A stretch of 23,400 nucleotides of DNA from Omnitrophica WOR_2 bacterium RIFCSPLOWO2_12_FULL_51_8 (GCA_001805895.1 MHHD01000027.1:1-23400), one strand, 5' to 3'; counted from the stretch's first letter, positions 1 to 7,235 are shown. Notes: generated by a model not told the origin, from the sequence alone. Made by a program: numbers and translations.

Positions 1-144
1 GGCTTCATCGGCAAAGCGCACGTGCAGGCTGTTACGGTCGGCCTCGGAATAAACTGCCACCGTGCGGATGCCTAATTCGCGGCAGGCGCGGATAATACGC
101 AGGGCGATTTCGCCCCGGTTGGCAATCAGTATTTTAGAAAACAT
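1..144 (-). CDS. accC: Biotin carboxylase subunit of acetyl-CoA carboxylase (N-terminal 48 codons only)
   Basis: The ATG lies at 144-142 and the frame stays open to the window edge, so only the first 48 residues are visible. They begin MFSKILIANRGEIALRIIRA and continue with a CRELGIRTVAVYSEAD stretch, the hallmark start of the biotin carboxylase N-terminal domain. By family, AccC carboxylates the biotin on AccB with ATP and bicarbonate, the first half-reaction of malonyl-CoA synthesis in the cytoplasm. The gene follows accB after 21 bases, the usual accB-accC order. No convincing Shine-Dalgarno sequence precedes the ATG. The truncation is a window effect, not a broken gene. Confidence 0.95.
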   Translation of the reverse strand, partial: MFSKILIANRGEIALRIIRACRELGIRTVAVYSEADRNSLHVRFADEA

Positions 145-165
145 CTATTGAGGAGTAAACCGTAA

Positions 166-624
166 TCAGACGGGTTCAATCAGAAACAACGGCTGTCCGA
201 ACTCCACGGGTTCGGCATTATCCACCAGGATTTCGGAAACCTTGCCTTTGATTTCCGACTTAATTTCGTTCATCAACTTCATCGCTTCAATAATGCAGAT
301 TACCTGCCCCGGCTCGATAGTTTGCCCTGCCTCAACATAAGGCGGCGCTTCCGGAGAAGGCGCGCGGTAGAAAGTGCCGACCATCGGCGCGCGGATTTCC
401 ACGGTCTTTTCCGTTGTAAATTGGGCGGCTTCTGCCGAATCCTTTGGGCCGAGGTTTTCCGCTGCCTGTCTCGGGCCTTCCGCGGTTACGGGGGCTGAAA
501 TTACTTCTGTGCCGGAGGAAGTCTTTTTCAACCGGATACGCATATCGTCTTTCTCGATCTCCAGCTCAACCAATCCGTTTTCGTTCATCAAATTAATCAT
601 TTCCTTGATCTCTTTGATATTCAC
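166..624 (-). CDS. accB: Biotin carboxyl carrier protein of acetyl-CoA carboxylase
   Basis: This 152-residue protein has the family's usual length and layout: an N-terminal helical segment, a linker rich in Ala, Pro and Glu (about 35-75), and a C-terminal biotinyl domain (about 77-152). The biotin attachment motif EAMKLMNE places the modified lysine at Lys116. The start is a GTG at 624-622, preceded by an AGGAAGG Shine-Dalgarno sequence. Biotin on this protein shuttles carboxyl groups from AccC to the carboxyltransferase to make malonyl-CoA. It sits 13 bases after efp and 21 before accC. The aroQ, M24 peptidase, efp, accB, accC order resembles the Bacillus subtilis yqhS-yqhT-efp-accB-accC neighbourhood. 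Confidence 0.97.
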   Translation of the reverse strand: MNIKEIKEMINLMNENGLVELEIEKDDMRIRLKKTSSGTEVISAPVTAEGPRQAAENLGPKDSAEAAQFTTEKTVEIRAPMVGTFYRAPSPEAPPYVEAGQTIEPGQVICIIEAMKLMNEIKSEIKGKVSEILVDNAEPVEFGQPLFLIEPV

Positions 625-637
625 CCCGCCCTTCCTT

Positions 638-1201
638 TCACATTACCCTTTCCACATATTCGCCGCTACGGGTATCTACCTTGATGGTATCACCGCTGTT
701 TATAAAAAGCGGCACCTGTACCGTGGCCCCGGTCTCAATCTGAGCGGCCTTGGTGCCGCTTTTGGCGGTATCGCCTTTTATCCCGGGCTCGGTGTGGGCG
801 ACCTTGAATTCTATGGAATTGGGAAGGTTGACGTTCAAGGTATCGCCTTTATAAAAATACCCGCTGACTTCCAGATTGTCTTTGAGAAATTTGGCTTTCT
901 CGCCCAACGTATCTACGGGGATAGCGATTTCCTCAAAATTGTCCTGGTCCATAAAATAGTAGATCTGGGCCGATGAGTAGAGATACTGGAGTTTGCGCTC
1001 TTCGACGAATGCCTCCTCGATTTTTTCATCGCCGCGGAAGGTTTTTTCCTGGATGTAAGAAGACTTCAAATTCCTCAGCTTTGCCCGCACGAAGGCAGCG
1101 CCCTTGCCGGGTTTGACATGCTGGGTTTCTACTACTATATAGACAGCCCCGTCTACCAGTATGGTCACCCCCGATTTGATTTCATTTATGGACAGCGCCA
1201 C
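638..1201 (-). CDS. efp: Translation elongation factor P
   Basis: At 187 residues the protein has the standard EF-P length and three beta-barrel domains. The loop QHVKPGKGAAFVRAKLRNL carries the conserved lysine (Lys33) that reaches the peptidyl-transferase centre and relieves stalling at polyproline; in many bacteria this residue is modified. I see no modification gene (epmA/epmB or earP) nearby. The start is a GTG at 1201-1199 with an excellent Shine-Dalgarno sequence (GGAGGT, about 5 bases away). That site lies inside the end of the upstream M24 peptidase gene, and the two genes overlap by 20 bases, suggesting translational coupling. Confidence 0.97.
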   Translation of the reverse strand: MALSINEIKSGVTILVDGAVYIVVETQHVKPGKGAAFVRAKLRNLKSSYIQEKTFRGDEKIEEAFVEERKLQYLYSSAQIYYFMDQDNFEEIAIPVDTLGEKAKFLKDNLEVSGYFYKGDTLNVNLPNSIEFKVAHTEPGIKGDTAKSGTKAAQIETGATVQVPLFINSGDTIKVDTRSGEYVERVM

Positions 1202-2243
1202 TTAGGACCTCCATGCCTGCCTTTGTCACCAAGACCATATCTTCGATCCGGATGCCGAATTTGCCCGGAAGGTAAATCGCCGGCTCAATCGTGATAACCA
1301 TTCCCGCCGTTAAGGGGCTTGTATTCTTCGCTGTGATGTGCGGTTCTTCATGCACTTCCAGGCCGACTCCGTGGCCTAAGCTGTGCCCGAAAAATTTCCC
1401 GTAGCCTTTCTGGAAGATATGCTGGCGGCCGGCGGCATCAACCGTACTGATATTCTTAGCCGGGCCGATTTCCTGCAGGGCCTTTCTTTGCGCCTCTAAG
1501 ACTATGTCGTAAATAATCTTAACAAGACCTTTAATTTTACCGGAAAAGAACATCCTTGTCAAGTCGGATTTATAGCCCAGGTAATCAACGCCGATATCGA
1601 TCATTACCGGCTCATCCTTCCGGATCACCCTCCTGCCTGGCATATGGTGCGGCAGGCTGGAATTCGGCCCGCTGGCAACAATGATCTCAAAAGCAGAGCC
1701 GCTGGCGCCGTGGTAGCGGATGAACCGCTCCAGCTCTCCCGCTATCTCGAGTTCTTTCTTGCCCGGCCGGATTGATTTTTGCGCGAATTCCAGCGCGGCG
1801 GAGGTTACCGCGATTGCCCGCCTGATCTTACGGATCTCTTCCGGAGATTTAACTTCTCTTAAGCCCTCGACCAGGCCATGGGCCGGCGCCAGGCGCGCCT
1901 TCCTGCCTAACTCGTCCTGAATCTTTTTGTATTCCGCGAAGGGCAGGAGCCTTCCTTCAAAACCTATCCGCTTTAGCTCCAATTCAAGGCACTCCCGCGC
2001 AATCAGGGAAAAGGCCGAGCCGTTGGTCTTTATCAGCCTGAAGTTCCTGCCAAGCGCGTTTTTTGCCTCTTCGATATAACGCGAGTCGGTGAAATAAACA
2101 GATTTATTCCTGGAAATTAAAAGGTACGCCTCGCGGGCCAGGGTGCGGGTCAGGTAGGAGATATTGGCGCCGGATGAAACGAGCAGGCCGTCTAGGCCCT
2201 GCTGCGCGATCTTCTGCAGGATATTTTTTATCGCTCTCCCCAT
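1182..2243 (-). CDS. M24 family metallopeptidase (Xaa-Pro aminopeptidase/dipeptidase type)
   Basis: This 353-residue protein has a creatinase-like N-terminal domain (about 1-125) and a pita-bread M24 catalytic domain (about 130-350). The metal ligands are visible in order: Asp in DIGVDYLGYKSD, the second Asp in LTRMFF context, His in HSLGHGVGLEVHEEP, Glu in ITIEPAIYLPG and Glu in GIRIEDMVLV. The family removes an N-terminal residue preceding proline or cleaves X-Pro dipeptides, using two metal ions. Position before efp matches the B. subtilis yqhT arrangement. Aminopeptidase P and prolidase cannot be told apart from sequence alone, so no symbol is given. It starts 3 bases after aroQ ends. Confidence 0.9.
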   Translation of the reverse strand: MGRAIKNILQKIAQQGLDGLLVSSGANISYLTRTLAREAYLLISRNKSVYFTDSRYIEEAKNALGRNFRLIKTNGSAFSLIARECLELELKRIGFEGRLLPFAEYKKIQDELGRKARLAPAHGLVEGLREVKSPEEIRKIRRAIAVTSAALEFAQKSIRPGKKELEIAGELERFIRYHGASGSAFEIIVASGPNSSLPHHMPGRRVIRKDEPVMIDIGVDYLGYKSDLTRMFFSGKIKGLVKIIYDIVLEAQRKALQEIGPAKNISTVDAAGRQHIFQKGYGKFFGHSLGHGVGLEVHEEPHITAKNTSPLTAGMVITIEPAIYLPGKFGIRIEDMVLVTKAGMEVLSGAVHK

Positions 2244-2246
2244 GGA

Positions 2247-2681
2247 TTAAGCGATGAGGTCGATCAACGCCCCAAGGCCCAAGGTGTAACTTTTGGCGCC
2301 AAAGCCCAGCACCGCGCCTTTAGCCACCGGGCTGACCAGGGATTCCCGGCGGAATTCCTCCCGGGAGTAGATATTGGAAAGATGGACCTCGACGGTTACC
2401 AGCCCTGACGCAGCAATGGCATCCCTGATGGCGACGCTGGTGTGGGTATAGCCGGCTGGGTTGATCAGGAGGCCGGCAAATCTGGATTTAGCCCCGCCGA
2501 TCAAATCCACGATTTCGCCTTCATGGTTGGACTGCGCGATCTTGAGTGTGATTTTTCTTTTCCGGGCGGTTTTCCGCAATGCGGCATTAATCTCTTTCAG
2601 GGTAATCCGGCCATAAACAGCGGGTTCCCTCCGGCCCAATAATTCCAGGTTCGGGCCGTGGATAACTAATATCCTTTTCAT
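2247..2681 (-). CDS. aroQ: Type II 3-dehydroquinate dehydratase
   Basis: This 144-residue protein has the length of the dodecameric type II enzyme, which dehydrates 3-dehydroquinate to 3-dehydroshikimate in the shikimate pathway. Signature blocks are present: IHGPNLELLGRREPAVYG with the catalytic flexible-loop Arg and Tyr, QSNHEGEIVDLI, INPAGYTHTSVAIRDA and EVHLSNIYSREEFR with the catalytic His. The ATG at 2681 overlaps the TGA of the upstream zinc-ribbon gene, so the two are probably coupled. No other shikimate gene is visible in the window. Confidence 0.96.
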   Translation of the reverse strand: MKRILVIHGPNLELLGRREPAVYGRITLKEINAALRKTARKRKITLKIAQSNHEGEIVDLIGGAKSRFAGLLINPAGYTHTSVAIRDAIAASGLVTVEVHLSNIYSREEFRRESLVSPVAKGAVLGFGAKSYTLGLGALIDLIA

Positions 2682-2836
2682 TGGATTTCTGCTTCGTCAA
2701 TGAGCATCACCGGGATGCCGTCTCTGACCGGATATTTCCTGCCGCACTTTTTACAGGCGATTTTCTCCTCTTTTTCTTCCACATCGCCCTTGCAGGCAGG
2801 GCAGGCTAAAATCTCCAGTAGTTCCTGTTCGATCAT
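2678..2836 (-). CDS. Small Trm112/YcaR-like zinc-ribbon protein (52 aa)
   Basis: A short frame runs from ATG 2836-2834 to TGA 2680-2678. It encodes MIEQELLEILACPACKGD, a charged stretch, CKKCGRKYPVRDGIPVML and a short acidic tail. Two CxxC knuckles about 17 residues apart, the LLEILACPAC opening and the YPVRDGIPVML end are the signature of the Trm112p-like (UPF0434/YcaR) family. Bacterial members are small zinc proteins; the eukaryotic and archaeal relatives activate methyltransferases. The Shine-Dalgarno AGAAGGG sits about 8 bases before the ATG. The start overlaps the DUF1844 stop (ATGA), and the stop overlaps the aroQ start, so the gene is locked into the operon. The partner, if any, is unknown. 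Confidence 0.88.
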   Translation of the reverse strand: MIEQELLEILACPACKGDVEEKEEKIACKKCGRKYPVRDGIPVMLIDEAEIQ

Positions 2837-3180
2837 GATTCAACGCCCTTCTGCTTAGAAATGTAGAGCATCCGTAATTCATAAAGCATGTTTTCCAGGA
2901 AACTCGACTCTTCAGGCTTAAGATTGCCTTTGGTTTTTTCTTTCAGCACCCCCAGGGTATCAATCAGGAATTTAGCTTGAGGCAAGTTGGTTTCGTTCTT
3001 GTTTGTCGCCGGATTCGGGACATGGCCTAAGGCAATCGAGGCCTGCAGGGAAAGCGTGGTGATGAAGAAGGTGAAATCCGGCTCCGGCGGGGCAAACCCG
3101 CCTTCTTTCTTTAGCGCGGCCTTTTCCTTCTCTGCCGCTTCCTTCCAGCTTTGGTCTATATTCTTATTGGTCTCGTCCAT
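2833..3180 (-). CDS. DUF1844 family protein
   Basis: This 115-residue protein starts with a charged Lys/Glu-rich segment and then has the core PDFTFFITTLSLQASIALG, a central PQAKFLIDTLGVLKEKTKGN helix and an ENMLYELRMLYI end, typical of DUF1844. The family has no established biochemical function. It is usually a short cytoplasmic helical protein found next to housekeeping genes. I choose the ATG at 3180-3178, which overlaps the TGA of the Memo-family gene. A TTG one codon upstream is possible but would begin inside that stop region. Its own stop overlaps the Trm112-like start. Confidence 0.85.
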   Translation of the reverse strand: MDETNKNIDQSWKEAAEKEKAALKKEGGFAPPEPDFTFFITTLSLQASIALGHVPNPATNKNETNLPQAKFLIDTLGVLKEKTKGNLKPEESSFLENMLYELRMLYISKQKGVES

Positions 3181-4001
3181 CAAAATATGATTATCCCCGC
3201 GTATCCGACGACACTAGAGTTATCGCCGGTGACGTCTCCGGAGGTCTGGTATTTGATCAAGGACGCGCCCTTGGCGCCTAATTTTTTGGCCGCCGACAGC
3301 ATCACGATCACCGGCGCCCAGCCGCACATCGATATTTTTAGACGGTAAATTTTTTCTATCAGTTTTTCTTCATTCAATTCCAGTATCGCATGGATCGCTT
3401 CCTTATCCTTATTTTTGGCGGTGTTCTGCGGCTCGTAGTGGGTCATATCCGAGCTGGCTAAAAGCATAACCTCGCCGGTTAAATGATTATCCTGGATAAC
3501 CCTGGCGATTTCCCTGCCGATTTCTTTCAGGGATTCGATTTCATCGGACAAAAAAGCGATTGGCACGATCTGCAGATCCGGTTTAAAATATTGCAGGAAT
3601 GGCAGTTCTACTTCTAAGGAGTGCTCGTGGGCATGGGCCACGGAGTTTTCTTCAAGGTATTTGGAATTAGCGAGTATCTTTTTTGCCAGCGCGGAGTCGA
3701 TGGTTACTTCGCCTAAAGGGGTTTTCCAGCTTCCCTCGGTCACGATACTGAAAGGCGAGCCGAATCCGGTATGATTCGGGCCAAGCAGGATGACCTTTTC
3801 TCTCATCTTAATCCGGGAGACCGTTTCTCCGGCGACCCTGCCGGAATATTGATAGCCCGCATGCGGCAGCATGCAGGCCAGGGCGTCTTTTTTCTGGGCG
3901 CCCTGGTCAATCAGGGACTCTATTTGCCTCTTTAGCCCTTCTGCCGTGGGCAGATAAAATTGGCCCGCGACCCGCGCCTCCCTGATCTTAGATTCCGCCA
4001 T
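3180..4001 (-). CDS. amrB: AmmeMemoRadiSam system protein B (Memo family)
   Basis: This 273-residue protein has the full set of Memo-family blocks: REARVAGQFYLPTA at the N-terminus, MLPHAGYQYSGRVAG, VILLGPNHTGFGSPF, AHEHSLEVELPFLQYF, LASSDMTHYEP and MCGWAPVIVML near the C-terminus. The fold resembles class III extradiol dioxygenases. The biochemical role in bacteria is unsettled. Family members often sit beside an AMMECR1 protein and a radical SAM protein, and neither is in this window. The ATG at 4001 has a good Shine-Dalgarno sequence (GGAGG about 9 bases away) and overlaps the end of the TIM-barrel gene by 14 bases. The symbol is a conventional system name, not evidence of function. Confidence 0.88.
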   Translation of the reverse strand: MAESKIREARVAGQFYLPTAEGLKRQIESLIDQGAQKKDALACMLPHAGYQYSGRVAGETVSRIKMREKVILLGPNHTGFGSPFSIVTEGSWKTPLGEVTIDSALAKKILANSKYLEENSVAHAHEHSLEVELPFLQYFKPDLQIVPIAFLSDEIESLKEIGREIARVIQDNHLTGEVMLLASSDMTHYEPQNTAKNKDKEAIHAILELNEEKLIEKIYRLKISMCGWAPVIVMLSAAKKLGAKGASLIKYQTSGDVTGDNSSVVGYAGIIIF

Positions 4002-4911
4002 AAAAGATGCCCTCCAGCAAGGTTTTGCCTTTACGTATTTCCTCTGCAGTGGCCGGATGATGCGCCTCGACCACCCGCAATGTTTCCTTTTTTAAATAAG
4101 GAAGCAAACGGCGAAAGTCGTATTCTCCGCTGCCCGGCGCCTGATGGTCAGTGCAGCCGGTAATGTCATGCAGATGTGCGCCCAGCATATTTTCTCCGTA
4201 ACGTTCCAGGTATTCCCGGTGCAGGTTAAAGCCTAAGTTTTCCATCAGTTGGGCGTGGCCGGTATCGTGCCAGTAAAATATATTAGAGCCTTTAAATTTG
4301 CCTAAGATAATGCCGACTTCTTCCAGCGATGGTATTTCGCGGTAGTAGAAACGCGTTTCTATGCCTAAAAGGACGCCTTTCCTGCCGGCGTAGCGCGCTA
4401 ATTCCTCCAAACTCGCCAGGGAACTTTCCAGGTATGGCTTAATCAGGCGCGCCCTTTCTTCTATCGCCGAATTTTTAATTCCCTTATAGATTTCGCCATC
4501 CTTCCTGCCCTGGTTAAAGAGATCGATTAGCGCTCGGGTTTTATCTGGACAATCGACCCTCCCGCAGTGCAGCACCACTGCCCTGGCGGCAAAGCGGCCG
4601 GCAGTATCAATGCTTCTTTTGGAGTATTTTAGCGCCAGGCTTCTCTCCGCATGATCCGGGGCGGCCAGCGAATAGCAGTCTGGCAAGGCGAGTTCCCGTT
4701 TGATCTCATCCGGCGCGGGGCAGAAATTATGGACGCTGATAACTCTGAGGCCGGTTTCCTTGAGCCCCCGCTCGATATCTTCGAGCATCCCGCCGCTTAA
4801 ATTAAAGCTTAACTCGATTTGCTCAAAGCCCAATTCCCTTATTTCAAGAAGCAGCCTTTTTCCATTATCGCAGCGGAAGGCGTTCCAGGAGGTTGAAAGC
4901 GCCAGACTCAT
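3988..4911 (-). CDS. Sugar phosphate isomerase/epimerase-like TIM-barrel protein
   Basis: This 307-residue protein looks like the xylose isomerase-like TIM barrel (AP endonuclease 2 superfamily). Visible pieces are an ELSFNLSGGMLEDIE strand-helix, ISVHNFCPAP, AVVLHCGRVDCPDK, the GIETRFYYREIPS strand with a candidate metal Glu, FYWHDTGHAQL and GAHLHDITGCTDHQAPGSGEYDF. The Glu, His and Asp residues at strand ends fit a divalent-metal sugar isomerase or epimerase. The family is broad, and neither substrate nor reaction can be assigned. It starts 5 bases after rpsU stops and overlaps the Memo-family gene by 14 bases, so it is in the same unit. Confidence 0.8.
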   Translation of the reverse strand: MSLALSTSWNAFRCDNGKRLLLEIRELGFEQIELSFNLSGGMLEDIERGLKETGLRVISVHNFCPAPDEIKRELALPDCYSLAAPDHAERSLALKYSKRSIDTAGRFAARAVVLHCGRVDCPDKTRALIDLFNQGRKDGEIYKGIKNSAIEERARLIKPYLESSLASLEELARYAGRKGVLLGIETRFYYREIPSLEEVGIILGKFKGSNIFYWHDTGHAQLMENLGFNLHREYLERYGENMLGAHLHDITGCTDHQAPGSGEYDFRRLLPYLKKETLRVVEAHHPATAEEIRKGKTLLEGIFYGGI

Positions 4912-4916
4912 CTCTT

Positions 4917-5078
4917 CTATCTTCTGGTTTTGGCGCGTTTTCTTTTGCGCTCGCTGGGCTTTTCGTAATGCTTCCTGTCGCGGACTTCCTTTAAAATTCC
5001 TTCCTGCTCTATTTTTTTCTTAAAACGGCGCAGCGCTGACTCAAAGGATTCGTCTTTCTTTACTTCAACTTCCGACAA
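4917..5078 (-). CDS. rpsU: 30S ribosomal protein S21
   Basis: The frame encodes SEVEVKKDESFESALRRFKK, then a KKIEQEGILKEVRDRKHYEKP segment and a very basic SERKRKRAKTRR end, the classic bS21 pattern. bS21 binds the small-subunit platform and helps initiation. An ATG at 5087 would give 56 residues, but the strong Shine-Dalgarno AAGGGG touches it directly. The TTG at 5078-5076 lies about 9 bases downstream of that site and yields the canonical MSEVEV start (53 residues), so I prefer TTG. A near-consensus promoter lies about 280 bases upstream. The protein was found by reading the frame directly, because it is very short. Confidence 0.93.
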   Translation of the reverse strand: MSEVEVKKDESFESALRRFKKKIEQEGILKEVRDRKHYEKPSERKRKRAKTRR

Positions 5079-5084
5079 GTTAAT

Positions 5085-5091
5085 CATCCCC
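5085..5091 (-). promoter_or_regulatory. Shine-Dalgarno that decides the rpsU start
   Basis: On the minus strand the sequence GGGGATG abuts the first possible ATG, leaving no spacer. The GGGG core is about 9 bases from the in-frame TTG at 5078, an ideal distance. This favours TTG initiation and also suggests that the ATG may be part of the ribosome site rather than a start. Confidence 0.6.
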
Positions 5092-5162
5092 TTTCAATTA
5101 GGGTTGCATTTGCACAGATTGGCGCAGATGCCTGTGAAATTATACCTCTATTTAATTGAGCA

Positions 5163-5339
5163 GTGTGTATAATTTAACTTTCGTCTATCGTCTTAAACGG
5201 TTTCGGTTTCGGCTATGTATCGTAAATCGTTTTCGGTTTCGTGTGTCGTCTTCTTAAACGAAAACCCTTTTATACGGTTTACGATACACGATACGTAGCC
5301 GCAGCCGCTAACCGATAAACGAAACCCGATTATGCACAC
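5163..5339. repeat. Imperfect palindromic intergenic element, family 1 copy A (177 bp)
   Basis: The ends are inverted copies: GTGTGTATAAT at 5163-5173 and ATTATGCACAC at 5329-5339, one mismatch in 11. Inside, words such as TTTCGG, CTACGTATCG or CTATGTATCG and ATCGTAAATCG recur in both arms in opposite orientation. Copy B at 21232-21382 shares ATCGTAAATCGTTT, CGATAAACGAAACC and TACGTAGCCG. There is no open frame and no transposase. The element lies between the end of the btuB operon and the start of the rpsU operon and would be transcribed into the rpsU leader. It could be a MITE-like or REP-like element, a folded RNA or an operon boundary. The remaining parts of the 5088-5411 gap hold the promoter and a short CACAGATTGGC word (5113-5131). 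Confidence 0.65.
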
Positions 5340-5360
5340 CTCTCATTTAGTTTATGAAGC

Positions 5361-5389
5361 ACTATATCATCGAATATTTAAGGTGTCAA
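5361..5389 (-). promoter_or_regulatory. Sigma70-type promoter for the rpsU operon
   Basis: On the minus strand TTGACA (5389-5384), a 17-base spacer and TATAGT (5366-5361) match the sigma70 consensus at 11 of 12 positions with ideal spacing. Transcription would start near 5354 and give a leader of roughly 275 bases before rpsU, running straight through the palindromic element at 5163-5339. A second perfect TATAAT hexamer (5144-5139) lies closer to the gene but lacks a good -35, so it is only a weak alternative. Confidence 0.75.
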
Positions 5390-5411
5390 TTATTTTATCG
5401 CGGGCGATCTT

Positions 5412-6107
5412 CTATTCGATTTCGAAGGAAATAGTGACGCTGAAGGAGAGCTGGGGATAGTCTAAATCTTTGGGGAATTCAGGGAAAGGCGCGGCATCCT
5501 TGATGCTCTTTACGGCGATTTCCCTCAAGGTAGCGCTGGCAGAGGATCCCTCGTCAACGATCCGGATATCGCCGGCGCGGCCGTAGTTGGTAACTAAAAA
5601 AGACAGGTTTACTATGCCCGTATTTGTCCCGGAGTAATTCTGATAGAGGGCCCTCCTGATTTTTTCCCGGACCATCTGCGAATGGCTGATATACGAGAGG
5701 CTGTTTAGTTTCTCTGGGTTAGGGTTGGGGATGCTAAGCTGGATTTTTTTCTTGATCGCGATGACATCGGGCTTAACCAGGGCCGGCCTTTTGAATAAGG
5801 GAGCCGGCAGGATTCTCTGTGGATTTGCCTCAAAGATTCCGGCCCTTTCTTTTGCCGCCGAAATATCAGTTTTGTCTAAGGTGATTTTTGCGGCCAGGTT
5901 CAGGAATGGCTCATCTCTTCTGGCCGCAGGCAGATTATTCCTCAACTGTCTTTCCGATGACGGTTTTGTCTTGACGTAGCTTATTTTTACTTCCTGTCCT
6001 TTCTTTGGCTTGGGCAGGATTGAAAAGTCGGGGTTCTGCAGGAGGATTGCCCCATGCGCGATGATTGACACCAGCAGTGCGATGCGGAAGATATTATCAG
6101 AAAACAT
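5412..6107 (-). CDS. TonB-family energy transducer, second copy in the operon
   Basis: This 231-residue protein has a single N-terminal membrane segment (about residues 8-24, ALLVSIIAHGAILL), a basic and Pro-containing periplasmic linker (about 30-135), and a TonB-like C-terminal domain (about 140-231). In that domain, YQNYSGTNTGIVNLSFLVTN leads to IKDAAPFPEFP and a final SFSVTISFEIE strand. By family it couples inner-membrane ExbBD energy to outer-membrane proteins. It follows the first tonB after 71 bases and may share the riboswitch-led transcript. A possible TTGTCA -35 in the gap has a poor -10. Its IKDAxPFPxFP stretch is closer to the C-terminus of the secretin at 21764 than to the neighbouring TonB, so its partner may not be BtuB. 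Confidence 0.8.
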   Translation of the reverse strand: MFSDNIFRIALLVSIIAHGAILLQNPDFSILPKPKKGQEVKISYVKTKPSSERQLRNNLPAARRDEPFLNLAAKITLDKTDISAAKERAGIFEANPQRILPAPLFKRPALVKPDVIAIKKKIQLSIPNPNPEKLNSLSYISHSQMVREKIRRALYQNYSGTNTGIVNLSFLVTNYGRAGDIRIVDEGSSASATLREIAVKSIKDAAPFPEFPKDLDYPQLSFSVTISFEIE

Positions 6108-6178
6108 ATCTTTTATAAATTAACATAAAGAGTCATAATTGACAAGCATTTTAAAGATTTGCTCCAAGAACCTGCCTC

Positions 6179-6820
6179 TCACTCTAAGCGAAAAGCAATG
6201 GTTATCTCCATGGTGAGTTTAGTGCGGTTGATCTGCGCGGGAATCGGGTTAAATGGAGATGCCCTTTTTACAGTGGCAATCGCCTCATCGTCAAGCGTAA
6301 ACGAACCCGAGGAATAGATTATGCTTATCCCCTTGGCTGTTCCGTCCGCCAACACGGTAAAGACAAGACGGCTAGCCCCCTCTATCCCCCTCTTTTCAGC
6401 CCAGGCGGGATATTTCTTTTGTTCCTGTATTTTTCGCTTTACCATATCCTGATAACGTAACGCCGCTTCTTCTTGGGGGCCTAAAAGTTCGATTGGCTTA
6501 TCAGGAGTAATCTCTTGAGAAAGTAATTTTTCTATCGTCTTGGTTTCGGGCCGCGATTTTTCATCCGGAACCGCCTGCTGTTCTTGCTGAACCGCTGGCT
6601 TAGCGGGTAGAGGCTCAATTTTCTTTACCTTTAACTCTTCGCCCAGATGTTTTATGTCAGGGATCAATTCTGTTTTATCAATCATAATCCGCACCGCGGT
6701 ATTTTTATCCACGGTTTCCTCCGGAATCCGCCGCGGGGCCAATGATATCCCTAAAGCAAGCGAGTGCCCAAGCAGTGAAATTATAAACGCTGCTTGTGTA
6801 ACCTGCTCGTCAACTATCAT
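6179..6820 (-). CDS. tonB: TonB energy transducer of the B12 uptake operon
   Basis: The ATG at 6820 gives 213 residues starting MIVDEQVTQAAFIISLLGHS. It has one N-terminal membrane segment (about 8-28), a charged linker with Lys/Pro and Glu-rich stretches, and a TonB C-terminal domain (about 125-213). That domain contains YPAWAEKRGIEGASRLVFTV, IIYSSGSFTLDDEAI and the end KLTMEITIAFRLE. Upstream in-frame codons would extend it by 17 residues, but these lie inside exbD and have no better ribosome site. Overlap with the exbD stop is 11 bases. By family it transmits ExbBD proton-motive energy to TonB-dependent receptors. Following btuB-exbB-exbD, it most likely serves that receptor. Confidence 0.88.
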   Translation of the reverse strand: MIVDEQVTQAAFIISLLGHSLALGISLAPRRIPEETVDKNTAVRIMIDKTELIPDIKHLGEELKVKKIEPLPAKPAVQQEQQAVPDEKSRPETKTIEKLLSQEITPDKPIELLGPQEEAALRYQDMVKRKIQEQKKYPAWAEKRGIEGASRLVFTVLADGTAKGISIIYSSGSFTLDDEAIATVKRASPFNPIPAQINRTKLTMEITIAFRLE

Positions 6821-7220
6821 TTTCTGGCTTTGTGGCGATAATAAGGTTATCGATCCCCGCCTGTTTAGCAATATCCATCACTTTTACCGCAAGCCCCAGG
6901 TTGATTTTCTCATCCGCTTTCAGGATTGCTTTTTTAAGGTTGCCCTGATTATCCTTAAGCCGTTCTTCAAGCGCCGCGGAAAGACCATCAAGCGCAATCT
7001 CCCCTTGATTTAGATAAATTTTGCCTTCCCTGGTGATAAGAATTGTGACCGGCTGATCTTCGTGCGTCTGAGCTGCCTTAGCCTGCGGCAGGATTAAGCT
7101 AATCCCCAGCTGAGAAGAAATATGGTAGCTGAGCATGAAAAATAGAAGCAGGTTAAAAACTATGTCGATTAGGGGGGCAATATTTAATTCGACCTTTATG
7201 CTATTTCGCTTTATTTCCAT
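6810..7220 (-). CDS. exbD: ExbD/TolR-family biopolymer transport protein
   Basis: At 136 residues the protein has standard ExbD size and layout: a short cytoplasmic N-terminus, one membrane helix NIAPLIDIVFNLLLFFML carrying the conserved Asp19 that is essential for proton-coupled motion, then a periplasmic domain with PVTILITREGKIYLNQGEI and a C-terminal AGIDNLIIAT stretch. It forms the motor with ExbB, which lies 15 bases upstream. A GAAAGG Shine-Dalgarno sequence precedes the ATG at 7220. The TolR paralogue is the main alternative, but linkage to a receptor and tonB favours ExbD. Confidence 0.9.
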   Translation of the reverse strand: MEIKRNSIKVELNIAPLIDIVFNLLLFFMLSYHISSQLGISLILPQAKAAQTHEDQPVTILITREGKIYLNQGEIALDGLSAALEERLKDNQGNLKKAILKADEKINLGLAVKVMDIAKQAGIDNLIIATKPENDS

Positions 7221-7235
7221 ATTGCCTTTCTCATT

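Noticed and set aside
374..976. 200-codon plus-strand open frame
   Set aside because: It lies antisense across accB and efp, two certain genes, has no family-like motif and looks like a frame shadow.
5163..5339. Autonomous insertion sequence
   Set aside because: Terminal inverted repeats are present, but at 177 bp there is no room for a transposase and no clear target duplication; kept as a repeat element.
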